A stretch of DNA of 64,000 nucleotides from Durusdinium trenchii (GCA_963970005.1 CAXAMN010029027.1:736071-800070), one strand, 5' to 3'. Shown: positions 26,901 to 39,114, counted from the first letter of the stretch. Notes: generated by a model from the sequence alone, not told the origin. A program made the numbers and translations.

Positions 26901-28420
26901 GGATTTGAGGTAAGCCCATTGGAATAACCTTTTTTTAGTGGACCACCCATTGGATTCATGTTGCTTGACTTGCTTGACTTGCTTGACTTGGCTGGTGACT
27001 TCTCTTGCCGACTTCTCTTGGCTGGCACACGGTTGGTGGGGGAATTCTTGGTAAAGGAAGCGCACCGGTGGGGGCACCTGGGGCCGTTTTGCTTCGCCAT
27101 GCCTCGTGCGATTCGGTTTCACGCCAAGTCTTGTTCAGACACACTGTTCAGCTTTGCAGGGTAGAACATGCAGGGTAGAGTGCCCACCTATTGAAGGCTT
27201 TGCGGTGCTCAAGCGCTGGAAGGAGATCAGAAACCATTGAAACCATTGAAACCATGGAATGGCCAGGGCAAGACTGCTGCGCAATGAGCCTTACGACTGA
27301 GCCTACCATGATCTCGTAGCTCCAAAAAACCGGCCGCATGTGGCACCAGTCTTCTTGTTTTCGTCTGCCAACTGGACCAAATCCAAAGTCGATCATCATC
27401 CCTGCTTGGACGCTTAGCAGAATTTGTCGCAACTCTGGTGAGGTGCCCCCCAGCCCCTCCTGCCGGACACTGGCAATCTTGGACTCCTTCTCCTCAGCAA
27501 CAAAGGCAACAGCAGCAGGACGACACCTTCTCTTCTGATTTACGATCTTCCTGCGGATGTTTTCCTCCAGCATCCAGTAGAGGTCAAGGATGGTCAAGCC
27601 GTGATGATGAGCAGTTCTGGGGAAACAGCTTCAAAGCCAAACACCTTATATACCTCGTGTAAACGGAACAAAAAATAAGTGACAAAGACCATCAGGGACA
27701 CAACTCTCCAACAGCAAAAAAATGGAATCCCTCGTGAATGAAAACTGCATATCCCTCTCGACTTGCGTTGGGTTGAAGGGTGCACACCACGCGGTCGGCC
27801 ACGCTGGGCTGTGTGGCAAACCTGCACTTCAGGTCCTTCAGGTGTTCCAGAAGAACAATTCAACATGATGATGCCATTCCAAAAGTATGACTCAAAGAGT
27901 CAAATGACTCATTGATCTTCTTACTTGTTAATGGCATCATCACCCCTCAAACCGAAAAAGCCGAACACGCCGAACTCCCGCTGAACTCGCCAAGGAACAT
28001 CCAGTTGCTGTCGGGCCTCATAGGCCTGCCGCTTCGCCCGCAGCAACGCCTGGGTCAACGCGGCACGTGTGCGAAGATGCCAGTTGACCAGCCTTTTGCT
28101 TCCACCCAGCGTCCAACTCATCATAGGGGGCCAACAGTTGGCCCAAGTCAAGGGGCCGGTGCCTTTCAGCTGCTTTTGGCTCTGTGGAGGCCCCGTAAGG
28201 GTGCAGCAATCCAGCCGAACCCGACCCGCTTCCACGCCTGAAGGTCCTCCCGCAGCTGATCCAACACCACACCGGAGACGCCACTGCCCCCCTGCGTCGA
28301 TGTCCGACCGACACCTTCTCCCAGAGACTGAGGCGTCTGACGCCCGAAATGGCTGGTTCCAGAGCTGCAAAGAGCTGCACCAAAATAGAACAATGATGTG
28401 AGACCCAAGTGGTGTTGGCA
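23959..28420 (-). CDS. Probable intron-rich host gene encoding a coiled-coil protein
   Basis: A series of minus-strand segments look like exons of one gene: about 28420-28170 (DQLREDLQAWKRVGFGW), 28060-27930 (QALLRAKRQAYEARQQLD), 27860-27710 (VLLEHLKDLKCRF), 27616-27307, about 26560-26506 (AAQVQRAKAEAKVKA), 25098-25027, 24824-24696 and a last one ending in TGA at 23959-23961 (LQLCQEQCEERLLGLANV). Several have good splice borders and matching phase. The common property is helical, Gln/Glu/Arg-rich sequence with heptads, so a filament- or scaffold-like protein is possible. I recognise no family; whether all segments belong to one gene is uncertain, and the true 5' end is not located. Confidence 0.4.
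24696..24824 (-). CDS. Coiled-coil exon
   Basis: 129 nt, exactly 43 codons, between acceptor GGGGCCCAG and donor GTGTGTAAC on the minus strand. Encodes DERVRFDQLAEEHQQQAESL followed by KERWRAEDGEY, a strong heptad pattern. It starts in phase with the end of the exon at 25027-25098. Confidence 0.55.
25027..25098 (-). CDS. Coiled-coil exon
   Basis: 72 nt, 24 codons, between a CGTCGCAG acceptor and a CAG|GTGGGG donor. Encodes DLFQEMVETQNSV then AAIHQQIAKLQ. Phase 0 at both ends, compatible with the next exon. Confidence 0.5.
26337..26370. repeat. (ATCA)n microsatellite
   Basis: About eight tandem ATCA units in an otherwise unremarkable intronic or intergenic stretch. Confidence 0.9.
27307..27616 (-). 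CDS. Largest exon of the putative coiled-coil gene
   Basis: 310 nt between a CCCCAG acceptor and a GTAGGC donor. Encodes TAHHHGLTILDLYWMLEENI, then a basic segment, then SPELRQILLSVQAGMMIDFG and EDWCHMRPVFWSYEIM. It has the look of a folded domain but matches nothing I know. Confidence 0.5.
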
Positions 28421-31400
28421 AGCTTCATCCGTGGAACACCTATGTTTTTGTCCACTCTCCAAGCCAGCCAGCTTGCCAGCTCGGGGCCTTCGCATTGGAC
28501 AGCAGCTCCTTCATAGGAAGAAATTCCGGCAATCAGAATCCATCCAACTTCAATCTCCAAATGCATCCCACGGACATAGGAGAAGCCATGCCAAACCATG
28601 CCATGGTCACCAAGGCACCTTGCTACTTACAACGACATAGGAGAAAAAAACTACAACGGTTCAGAGTGAGCTCTTTTTTTCAGGCCTTGCAGAATGGCAG
28701 AAGAAAGACTGAAAGACTACAAGGCACATCATCCCCCCGTCCACCCCGGTCACACCCCTGTCACACCTGAACGCCCACCCGGTGTTCAGGCCTCCACAGG
28801 CGCCTCCAGGCGCCCTTCCACACCGTCCACACCCTGCGCCGGGTCCTGCAGGAGTTTGTCCTTCTTGGCGCTGTCACGCTCGGCACAGCGGATCTTCTCC
28901 CTCACGTTGCACGCCTCTGCTTGGACCTCCATCAGCCTCGCAAGCGCTCTTTGGAAGCGGGCTCGAGCGTGCTCCGGTCTCGCACGCGCGAGCGGTAGCG
29001 CACGCGGATGACCGGAGGCTCCCGGCTGATTCCGCAGCCGCAGCAAGTCTTCCAGCAAGGACTCCTCGCCGAAGAGACCCATCAACCCATCGAGAGGTTT
29101 TTTTGCACGAGCCATTCCATCCCTTCGGCTACCTGTTGGTGCAGCACCGCGCTAGGAACCAGGTGTTGACTCAAATGGATGTCAGAGGCTTGGCTCTGAA
29201 AGAAGAGTCTCCAGCATCCAAAAAAATGAGTTGGCCTGCGGGGAGCCTCACAAATCCCCCGCAGACCCCACTCGACCGTATTCGGATCCTTGTACCGGTG
29301 AGCTCTGTATAATAGAGCAGGTGTTTCCAGGACCTACATAAAAGATCGACATCCATCCACATCTGGAAGAAAGCGCATGGGCTTAGCCTCCAGCACAGCC
29401 TTCTAGCACGGCCTCTTTAGACATGTCTTCTGTGTGCTCGATTTCAGGCATCCAAGTTGTCCAAGATCCTCCCACGGTCCCATCAAGCTTTCATGTGCTA
29501 GTCTTAAACTTTACAGTGGATTCCATCTGAAAAAGAAGCTTTGGGCTTGGAAGCTCGAGGAATCCCCCAGTCAATTCTTCCCAGGAGCAACTTTTTTGTT
29601 GAACTCGGTGTGGTCCAGTGCTGTCCAGTCTCTTCTCATCCCTCCATCAGCCCGGCCTCATCAGCCCGGGGCGCACGGTCCTCATGGGCCTCGGCCGTTG
29701 GCACATGGAGAATTCACCACCTGTTCTGCAGAGAAGAATGGTAGCAAGGAAAGTGCACTGTTTTCTGTCGTCTGAGCATGCAAGCGCCATTGCAGCGCAT
29801 TTTTAGGCACTGGAGCAGAAGTCCTTCGTTATGAAAGCTATGAAATCGTGGTAGAAAGGACTTCACCCCGGCACACGCAAGGTGATGTGCCAAAGCCTGG
29901 AATGCGTGGATGGATTTTTGGACATGCCCTTCAACAAAAGACCTGCTGAGGAAGCTGTTGGTTCACCCCTCCTGACCCTTTACCATCTTTACAATGAGGC
30001 CCCCATCTTTTTAAGGACAGGAAGAAAGAAAGAAAGAAAGGACAAAAGAATAACCAAACAAATCAAAACGAAAAGTCAGCTAAAGAAAAGGAAGAGAGTC
30101 GAAAGAGTGTCCTTTCCAAGAACCCCGCCCCGTCCACTGCGTAAGCCGCAGCGGAGAACACGCCGCAGCGTCTCACCCAAGAGCCCGGCCAAGCCCACGG
30201 CCGGACGCCGGCGTTCACCGACCATGCCGGAGGGGGAACAGCTTGCAGAGCCTCCCCGTTCAACCGGCCCAACGCACATGACGAACCTAAAAAACATGTG
30301 TATCTGTGTATTATTTTTGTATATTATCTAATCTACACAAAGCTCATCTGCCACACCATCCATCAAGCGAAAGGACCAATGAAGCAGGGACCAACCTAGT
30401 GATGTTCAAAAACAAAAAATAAGAGTGATGGCCAGGTGGTTCACTTGTCACACCTTGTTTTTCTGCAGCCAGCCTGCACAATCTTTAGAAAATATGTTGA
30501 CACACTTTGGGGTCTTCATCGCTGCTCTTCGCAGTCGCCAAATGTCCATGATCAACGGGCCCAACTAGACAATCTAGGATTATGTCGGGCGCGGCAGCCA
30601 TAGATACAAGGAGCCAAAATCATTTTATGAAGCAAAAAAACAAAATCAAAACAAAAGTAAAGCAAACAAAAAAGCAAAAAAATGTAGCTGTGCGTGTTTG
30701 TCGCTCTTTTTATGTGTGTTTTGCTTATATAATTTTCGCATTTATTTTCGCTTTTGCTTTGCTTTTTTTTTCCTAGGAGCGTACAGCAAATATTGCTGAC
30801 GGGTAAAAGTTCTCATAAGTGCAGAAGTGGTACCAGGAAAAGGCAAAAAAAGCAAAACAACTGCAAAAACAAAGCAAACTGCGCTTCTTTTTCATTTTTA
30901 TTTGCTTTTGTTTTACTTTCTTTTCACAAAAACAATATTTGATGGTTGGTCATGTATGGCTGCCATTGCCCAACATAAATCTAGGAGTGTCTTTCCTGTG
31001 GATGAACCTTGCTTCGGGATTTGGCGGCTTGTGCAAGCAAATGAACTCCTGGCTGTGCAGAAAACACGCGCTGTGTTTTCAAGCGCAAAGGAACCCAACG
31101 CAACCTAGAATTCAGAGGTTGCCGAAACGCTTGGCCAAGTTGACAACAGCTTCTTCGCCGGCGTCGACGTTGACCAGATGAGAGATGCAAAGGCATCACT
31201 TCTGCCGGACAAGTCTGGCAGATTCGGATTTTGGAAGCCAAGGAGCGAAGTGGTTCTTTCACCCCATTGACTAGCTACCTTCATCTAGAGATTTCGATGA
31301 GAACTCTTCAGACTTAGTCTACTTAGTCTACCATGAATGTCATGAAGATCAGCCTCCGAAGCTTCAGCACACCCAAACACCCCTAACCTGGCACAGGTGG

Positions 31401-32060
31401 CACATGCTCTAGGCCGCCTTGCTGGCCAGGCTACACACGCTGCCGCAGTAGCTGAGCTGCAGCTCTGCAAACTACAAATACTGTCACTATCATACACTCA
31501 CTAAACTCGGGCTGGCATCAAGTTCCGGTTCAAGCGATTCCACATCCTGGCAGAAGATGATTCATGGTCCAAAGCTTCACAATATCGATAGAGAGTCCAG
31601 CGTCGAAAGAAAACACTTCCAGCGCTGACTGACTGATCTGAATAGGAAAAAAAACTAACTGAAATCCATTGGAGAGAATGGACACATGTAAAAGTTGGAC
31701 ACAGTTAATTTGGTCTGAAGGTCCACAAAACAAGGTCTGAATGACTTTGGACTCTGATCACTGAGACTCTTCCAGCTGCAAATCAACTCCCAAGAGCGAA
31801 GATCAACTCCCCAAGCTCGGCCTGGGCCTCCACTTGCATGGGGTGCGTCGGGTGCTTCGGGTGCTTCTGTCGGCACAACGGACCTGAGTCACGAAATCCC
31901 AGAAGAAAACTGAGAACAGTGTGTTGACCCATCAACCCCTACTTACAAAACAGACTCACTGCGGCGCTGCGGCACAAAAGAATTGGGAGTGAAACGGACT
32001 GGCTGAACGGATGCGCCCCAATCCATGATCAGATGTGGATCCTCGTGTCTTACCCGTCTC
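28421..32060. other. Host DNA with fold-back A/T-rich tracts and weak exon traces
   Basis: No confident gene. A 109-codon minus frame at 28786-29115 (LARLMEVQAEACNVREK, charged and helical) may be another exon. At 30620-30935 tracts of AAAGCAAA-type words alternate with TTTGCTTT-type words, giving long imperfect inverted repeats. A GAAA run lies at 30024-30040. The rest shows nothing recognisable. Confidence 0.45.
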
Positions 32061-32089
32061 GGTACCTGGGACACCTATCTTGAGGTCTC

Positions 32090-33114
32090 AGAGGACCTCA
32101 GACGAGATGCATTCAATCTGCTGATCTTTCATGCCGAAGCCTTTGCAACACCAGTCAAACAAGCAGCGCCGGTGATAGCAATGCCCGCACTGGAGCTGCT
32201 TTGCGCCGGGTCGGATTTCGCTCAAACAAATGGCACAGGTGCCCTCCTCGCTGCTGCAAGGACAGTTCTACATGACATGCGTAGTTGTGGAGGCATCTTC
32301 CATTTTTGTCTTGTGACTTATTGCCTTGTGGATCCTTGTGGTCGTAGTTTCTTTATTGCAAACGCACATGCAAGATTTGAACAACTCTTCTCCAGTCTCC
32401 ACATGAAAGGTTACTTTGATCCGCATGAGGCCTCTTAGAAGACCTTTGGCATCATGGGTGACATGACAAAAGGTGGGTCCACTTCCTTGAAACCATGATC
32501 ATGCGAGGTTCTACCAGGGTCCCCCATCCCCTCCTGCATCCAGCGGAGCTCAGGACAGCCATCAATGGCCGAAGTGGCGGCCATACGTTTCTTCTTTTGC
32601 CGGTCGCCGGTGACCACTGGCCTCTCCCTCCCAGTACGACTCGTGGTTGGAGCGCCTCCTGAACGAAGCTGGCATGGCTTGGGGATCTGCTTCGCGAGTC
32701 CTTGACTCGCTAGGTAAAAACCAACAACTTCCGACCACACCCCACAAAAATGCCCCCACTCCTAACTCCTCCCAAAACGTTCCCTTCTCCTAACATCTCC
32801 TAACGTCCTTTCTTTGACCCCGAGGCCCGTCCTCCATCTCTCCGGAGGTTTCGGCAAAAGAGGCACGCCATGGCGATCCACAAGCTGGCACTCGAAGTGA
32901 CCACCAGGCCGAAGGCAATCAGCAACTCGGGCGTCATGGCGATCGGATGGTGGGCCGCGGGTGGCCGTTCGGGTCGCCACGGGGGCAAGAGCGTGGTCTC
33001 CGGTGTGGGGGGAAGGTCCAGCGGTTTTTTCTGCTGTTTGGCAGTCTTCCAAGTTGTTGGTTCCATACTCCCCATTGGCATTCGCATTTGTCCTGAGGAA
33101 ACCTGGTGCTGCAA
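32090..33114 (-). CDS. Probable membrane-anchored RING-H2 protein (E3 ubiquitin ligase-like), intron-containing
   Basis: Minus strand. The segment 33114-32800 encodes a Pro-rich stretch followed by a clear membrane helix (ELLIAFGLVVTSSASLWIAM) and a basic stop-transfer CRNLRRDGGR. The segment at about 32266-32100 encodes EGTCAICLSEI, then LQCGHCYHRRCLFDWCC: the C-x2-C, C-x-H-x2-H-x2-C core of a RING-H2 finger. The final Cys pair is not clearly placed and may be in another exon. A basic segment between them (about 32700-32500) may be a third exon. Transmembrane plus RING-H2 is the layout of ATL/RNF-type ligases that transfer ubiquitin at membranes. Joining the segments into one gene is inference from order and strand. 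Confidence 0.5.
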
Positions 33115-33199
33115 TCCAAGAAAAAGGTGTCATCTGCATTGTCCATTGTGCCCAGCTTCAGCCAGCATCTGAAATTGCTGCCTTTGAGAGTGGACATGT

Positions 33200-34449
33200 C
33201 CAAGTCGCCCTAAGTCTTCAATGCTCAGACCAAGGTTGCTCCAAGGGGCAGTTCCAATGTCATTATTTTCACTTGCACCTTTCGGAGCCACCCTTCCACC
33301 CGCACCTCCAACAAAAACCGCACAGCAACGGAGGGCGCAGTCTGCTGAGCAGTCAAACTGCTGAGCCAGGGGCGATTGACCGGAGCGTTAAAAGAAGGTC
33401 TTTTGTGCTCTGCTAAAAGACTTCTAGTATCGGCATCGGAAACCCTTTGGATCTATTTCCGACTCTGAGGTTTTGGAGCTTTGGAGTGCGTTTTCCTGGA
33501 CCATTGAGACTTGCAACAAACGCAACTTGCTGACCGCTGCCCAACTCCAACCACGAAGTGTTTGATTCATGTACACGTCAGCAGTACCAATATTGAGACT
33601 TGCACATGGCCTTACCACATTATTTTCTATGTCAACAAATTTGACAAAGTGTTTTTGCAAACCAGGTTGGGACAGGAATTCTATTCACAATTCTTTGGAC
33701 TTGAGCCTGAGCAGCGATCGAAACTTGACAACCGCAACAAAATAGGGTTTGAAGAGTTGAAATCCTTTGCAGTCACCCAACAACTAATGAAACGTTAATG
33801 TAACAATTGAATATCTGCACCCGGAGAACTCGAACCCATCACAAAAGACTACAAAGGCCAACGAAACGGATCAATCAGCATTGGGCAACTCAGACTGTGT
33901 TTAGGTCGAGCGGTGCTGGCTTTGATCCGCTTCACGCATGCCAACACGCATCTTTGAATGGCACTAGTTTGGTTTGTTGTTTTGCAAACGGTCCCAAAAG
34001 AATCGCTATGGAAAAATTGTGGCTTTCGAAGAATCCATGTCGTATTCACAGCACTTAACCGCAGAGCCATCAGGGAGAGCATAAAATCCGCAAAATAAGC
34101 TTTTGGTGGCTTTGTAGAGGTTCAAGTTTTTGCCTCCGGGTCAGCAACCGAACGTGTAGTCGTGCTAAATTTTACAGTATTTCAAAAAACATGGCGGTGA
34201 GAGAGGGGCTATAGATGGCGTTTTAGCCAAGTGGGTTCCAAATGTGCGCGGGTAAAAGTAGATGAAACCGGTGACTAAAAAGGCAGGGCTCTCAGAGCCA
34301 TCTACTGAATTTTTTCCCGGTTCCCAAAAACAGCTGCGCCAGGTATGTTTTTCTCGTCTTGCTCCCTTCTTCCCAATTCTGTTTCTTTTAAGGGACCGAA
34401 AAGCAAAACAGATCAGACTCAGAGAAAAAGAAGGAGAACCAAACGAGGA
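33200..34449. other. Host DNA without a confident gene
   Basis: A minus-strand segment at about 33360-33240 reads SVAVRFLLEVRVEGWLRKVQ and could be an exon upstream of the RING gene. Nothing else is recognised. Confidence 0.4.
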
Positions 34450-35345
34450 ACTTAATGGGCAGTAGATGGCGCACATTGACAGCAGGAAGGAGGGCAGAGG
34501 AAAAGAGGAGGAGGAGGAGGAAAAGGAGCCACAAGGGGACTCACGCCAATCAGAGTGGGAAGGCGCAAAGCGTGAGGACAGGAAGGAAGGGAAAAGAGAG
34601 AAGGAGGAGGAGGAGGAGGAGGAGGCGGAGGCGGAGGCGGAGGCGGAGAGCGGAGAGCGGAGAGTGGAGGTGGGGCAGGAAAGGGTTTACTGCATTCTAC
34701 TGAGGAGGAGGAGGAGGAGGAGCGCGCTGAACCCATTCAATTACAGTAGAATGCAGTAAACCCTTTCCTGCCCCTCCCTCCCCCTCCTCCTCCACCGCCT
34801 CGTCCTCCTGCTCCTCCTCCAGGAGTGGATGCTTCTGCGCACGCAGTAGATGGCGCAAACTGACATCCATGGTGGGAAGTAGGCGACAGCGCCGGAGGAC
34901 GGGAGGGACTGGGCGACATTTGTGGAGAGGGGAAAAGAAGAAGATGAGGGAGGAGATGGGAGGAGAAAAGGAGAGACCAAAGAGGAGACAGGAAAGAACG
35001 AGAACAAAATCAGGAACTCAATGCAAAGTAGATGGCGCACACTGCCAGTCAAAGCGGGAAGGGGAGGTGGGGCAGGAAAGGGTTTATTGCATTCTATTGT
35101 AAATGATCCAGGAGCCGGTGCTTCTGTGCACGCAATAGATGGCGCAAACTGACATCCATGGTGGGAAGTAGGCGACAGCGCCCGAGGGTGGGAGGGAGTG
35201 GGAGAAATTGGTGGAGAGGGGCAAGAGGAGATGAGGGAGGAGATCGGGGGAGACAAGGAAGACCAGAGAGGAGAAAGGGAAGAAGAAGAACAACGCGCAG
35301 TAGATGGTGCACACTGACAATCAGAGCGGGAAGGCGCGCACTTCT
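34450..35345. repeat. Tandemly arranged purine-rich repeat units of about 290 bp
   Basis: A core AGTAGATGGCGCA recurs at about 34461, 34845, 35028, 35136 (AATAGATGGCGCA) and 35299. The longest duplicated stretch, including CTGACATCCATGGTGGGAAG, recurs with an offset of 289 bp (34831 and 35120). GGGCAGGAAAGGGTTTACTG appears at about 34673, inverted at about 34750-34772, and as a variant at about 35071. GGA/GGC triplet runs fill 34480-34640 and make long Lys/Glu- or Pro-coding frames that are not genes. Confidence 0.8.
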
Positions 35346-38061
35346 GTGACTCCAGGATGAACTGCAGAAGCAGGCAGATGCTACAGTAGAGGCACATTGC
35401 GCTTCTGTAGTATATGAATGTATCTAACATGACTGCGGCAATCAACTGGAGCTTGACTGTGTGGGTTTGGCTGCACTTTAGGTCGGCGCCATGTACTTTA
35501 AAACGTGCAGCAGAACGAGGAAAAGTAGATGGCATCTCGACGTCGATTTTTGGACCACTCACCGCCAAGTACTCTCAAACTAGGGTACAACCGATATATA
35601 TATATATATAGTTGTAAATATACATATATATTTTTTTTTTGGTCTATATTTCACTTTTCCGACCCTGTGCACATGGATGTCAATGTTATGTAGGCTATGA
35701 TGCTGATGATGATGATGATGATGATGATGATAATGATAGCGCTGATGATTTGTTGGTGAGTTGTTGATGTGACGACAGAAGATACTATGGGAGGGGGACT
35801 GGTTTCGTTCGTGTGATCAGTAGAACACAACGGTGATGAGTTGTTGATGCGACGAGAAAAAAAGTTCGGCGGGGTTTGGGGGGCTGGCTTCGTTCGTGTG
35901 ATCAGTCGAACACGATGGTGGTGAGTTGAGCGAAAGATTCGGACGTGGCAGTAGCGCTTCCTGCACACAGGTGTAAACAACCTGACGCCACTGTGCACCA
36001 AACAACTGTCAAAGGACATGTGAAAAAGCGGCACACAAACGCGCGAATTTTTCGTCGCATGTCCGATGAGTTCTTGCATCTGTTTCAATACAAAAGTCAT
36101 GAAATGACACCCCAAAACGCACTATTTTGATACGCAAACGGGCTGCAATAAGGTCTACACATTGATCTGCACAGAAAATGGTTCGCACTCCTTCTGGGCG
36201 ATGTGAGATTTCAAACATGTCTCTTTGAGCTCACTCTGCCACCGTAGGCCATTTTCTTCCATTCCATTCTTATATATCTCTGCCTCTGCAGGCTTGGTTG
36301 GTTCTTTCAGGAACTGGGTTCCTGGAACGTACTTTTGCTGGGTCAGCATCTGGATGATCTCTCCTGTACTCTGCTATTTCAAGTAGTTCTTCGTATTTTT
36401 CTCGTTCTTTCTCACATGTACCTGCAGAATCTTGTTTTCCTATCCCTAGTAAGTTCCATTCCTGTACTTACATGTCCTCAATTTGTGCCTGAAGTTTACC
36501 ACACACATCTGCGTCGCCTGCATCCTTAAAAATTCTGATCTCATGGACAAATTTTTGTTTCCCACTTAAAATGTTCTGTTTAATGGTCCCCTCATGGCTT
36601 TGCTCCTTCATTGGCCGCCTGTAGCGTTACTCTGAGTTTCCAAATTCCTTCTGGCTAAGAAGTTCCCTGCGTTGATCTCACTCATGATGTTGTAGCTGAG
36701 GATAGTTTGTGCAGTTGGCATTTTTCTTTTTACGAGGCCTCCATTCAGGATCAATCCACTGTGAATCCTTTTGACATAGTCTTGAAGTGTTTCTAACTGC
36801 TCTTCAAGTTCTTCTTCTGTCCTTTAACGTTATCAATTCGCTTGTCAATTCTCTTAGCTCTAGTTTCATAGAACTTTCGTGAAACGATTTGTTTGAACAA
36901 AAGCTGCCAGTAGGGCCTCAAAAGATCACTGATGCAAAACCAAAAATGTTTGCTCAATGATCATGACATCCAGAAATTCCATTCTTCTTTGGATAACCAC
37001 TGTGTCCAATCGACACTGGATATTGTCTCTTTTCAGGAACGCTGCCATTCTCACAAGCATCTTGGCAATCTTGTTGACCTCTCCTGCAAAGCTCTTTCTC
37101 TCCTCACACACCTTTCTCCAATGCTCTCCTGTCCTTGTTCGGTCTTCAGACTTTGCCGTTGTCCTTCACGTGGGCTTGCAGTGTCTTCAGCCTGGTCAAC
37201 CACGGCATTCAAGAAGACAGCCTTCATGGAGCTGCCTGGGTGCTGTTGGTGAAAGCAGTTTGAGTCGTCAAACCAAAAAATGGCTTGCTTGCGTCACAGA
37301 AATTGACCTGCAAAACCTACTACCTTGAGCAAGGATTACAAACGTCCCACACAAACGAAAGCGTGGAAAGTGTCAAACATTGAAATACAAAAACCTCACA
37401 GCGAAAGCTTCACAAACCACTTGGATATGAAGCGTTGCTGTTCTCAAAACAGTTCTTCTGCACACAACTGGCTGTGAACTGATCGCCGCCACACACTTTT
37501 GAGGTCAAGTGTCAACACCACTCTGCTGCACAGAACTCTTCTCGCCTCGTCTTCAAACACTTCTTGCAGACATGAAAGCGGAACAAAGCACGAACTTTAG
37601 CATGATGCATCATGGCTGCAGAGTGTCAGGCGCAACACTGTTTCCTTTCCAGTTTGACGTATGAATCACGCACATCGAGCAAATCAGCAGCGATCGCGGC
37701 CTCCATTGAACGGCGACGAAAATCATGAACCGCGCGCCCAAGCGGACAAAGGCAGTCAGCTTGCACGCAAAAACCCTGAGCATCCGCTATTGATTACAAT
37801 CAAAACAATTGATCCAATAGGGCTCATATTCAATACAACCAATTGATTCTATAGACTCTAAACTCAATTAGAAAATGTTTGTTTTCCTGGCATCAAAATC
37901 AATGAAATCAGAACAAAATCAATTAGCAAATCAATAAGACTCACATAGCAAACAACCATTTTCATAGTATATATATACATATATTAAGCTTTCTTTTTCC
38001 CATCCATATTAGTTGATCAGTCAGCTTGGAACTTTGTCCAAAGCTCACCCAGAAGAAGTTA
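35346..38061. other. Host DNA with microsatellites and a possible decayed coiled-coil gene
   Basis: (TA)n at 35595-35612 and (GAT)n at about 35699-35735. Two near copies of GTTCGTGTGATCAGT lie at 35807 and 35893. On the minus strand, 37111-36926 (EERKSFAGEVNKIAKMLV, then KRDNIQCRLDTVVIQRR) and 36349-36155 (KNGMEENGLRWQSELKET) look like pieces of a charged helical protein, broken by stops between them. I do not recognise it. Confidence 0.4.
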
Positions 38062-38222
38062 CCTTTTCCAAGGTCCTTGCTCAGAGCTTTTCCAAAGTCC
38101 TTGCTCAGACCTTTTCCAAAGTCCTTGCTCAGACCTTTTCCAAAGTCCTTGCTCAGACCTTTTCCAAAGTCCTTGCTCAGACCTTTTCCAAAAGTCCTTG
38201 CCCAGACTCTTTCGAAAAGTCT
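38062..38222. repeat. 24-bp tandem repeat containing TTTTCCAA
   Basis: About six and a half copies of CCTTGCTCAGACCTTTTCC followed by AAAGT, the outer ones diverged. It lies at the 3' edge of the minus-strand coding segment 38221-39072 and contains the word that recurs as hairpin loops over the next 3 kb. Confidence 0.9.
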
Positions 38223-39072
38223 AGGCTTCCCACAGGTCCTTGCAGCATAGCTTGAACCTTTCACTCGAAACTAGCAAATGCAGCAAGACCATATATTTGG
38301 CTGCAAATGTCTGGCTGATCCTGGCGCTGGCAACTCCCATGGAAATTGAACGCGCCACTTTTGAAACTTGGCCCACAAAGTGTTCAGACTTAAAGCACAT
38401 GTGGAGCCCTGGGTTGAGGAACTTTGAATTCCACAGCAAATGAATGAATGTATGGTGCTTTGCTGTTATGTGAAAAGATTTTCTGTCCTTTACCAAAGAC
38501 CACTGGTTCAGCCAAGCATAATCATCCAAAAGCCATTTTCCAAGGGTTAAGCACTTGGAGAACTCAGCTAGTGTCAGAACTATTCCAGCGCCATCCCACA
38601 AAACCACTAGCTTTTCCAAACTAGTGGCAGCAGAAACCATTTTCTGCTCATGGGCACTCTCCATAGAGAAGATCCTCCTCAAAACAGCCAGAAGAGGTCC
38701 TAGTAAATGTTTTGCCTCCCCATCACAAAACATTGATAGCCCCAAATTTGTGAGCCTGCAAAATGTCTTCATCTCAGAGTATTCAGCCTGAATCTCTGAG
38801 AAGATGGTGGCCAACCTTTCCCAAGGTTTGATCTTGCAAGTTTGTCCTGGCCTCTCATAAAAGCAGCAATAATGCAGGATTGAGCCTATCAGATGAGAAC
38901 AAAGGCCTTTGCAGAATAGAATATGTAATGGGTCTCCCCTGACATTGGCTGCAGAGATGCCTGGCACCTGGAATATTGCATGGCTGCTTGCAGGGTCCTC
39001 CGGACCCTGAACGTCTGCTTTTCCAAGCTGATTTGCTTGTATAGGCCGTTTCCAAGGCACAGGTTTTTCCAA
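38221..39072 (-). CDS. C-terminal segment of a repetitive dinoflagellate protein family
   Basis: A 283-codon frame with balanced composition: LSMFCDGEAKHLLGPLLAVL, WLLDDYAWLNQWSLVKDRKS, FLNPGLHMCFKSEHFVGQVS, ending in KYMVLLHLLVSSERF. The pattern of a cysteine/phenylalanine FVGxxxxxxxS box followed by a short Arg/Ser motif and a hydrophobic end resembles a family I recall as abundant in dinoflagellate gene models, of unknown function and possibly mobile-element derived. The frame's first part overlaps hairpin repeats. More N-terminal pieces lie upstream on the same strand (39241-38889, where LGHWASHHPCWECDAQ is a Cys/His box, then 39990-39565). Confidence 0.5.
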   Translation of the reverse strand: MEKPVPWKRPIQANQLGKADVQGPEDPASSHAIFQVPGISAANVRGDPLHILFCKGLCSHLIGSILHYCCFYERPGQTCKIKPWERLATIFSEIQAEYSEMKTFCRLTNLGLSMFCDGEAKHLLGPLLAVLRRIFSMESAHEQKMVSAATSLEKLVVLWDGAGIVLTLAEFSKCLTLGKWLLDDYAWLNQWSLVKDRKSFHITAKHHTFIHLLWNSKFLNPGLHMCFKSEHFVGQVSKVARSISMGVASARISQTFAAKYMVLLHLLVSSERFKLCCKDLWEA

Positions 39073-39074
39073 TG

Positions 39075-39114
39075 CTGGGCATCACACTCCCAACATGGGT
39101 GGTGTGATGCCCAG
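39075..39114. repeat. 13-bp hairpin
   Basis: CTGGGCATCACAC (39075-39087) and its exact inverse (39102-39114) around a 14-nt loop. It sits within the Cys/His box segment of the minus-strand gene family. Confidence 0.75.

Noticed and set aside
33780..34060. Possible tRNA around an AACTCGAACCC-like word
   Set aside because: No matching acceptor stem or anticodon arm at the required spacing.
34452..35568. Long Pro/Ser- or Lys/Glu/Arg-rich frames, the longest 275 codons
   Set aside because: They follow purine-rich triplet runs and repeated units, and opposite strands are equally open.
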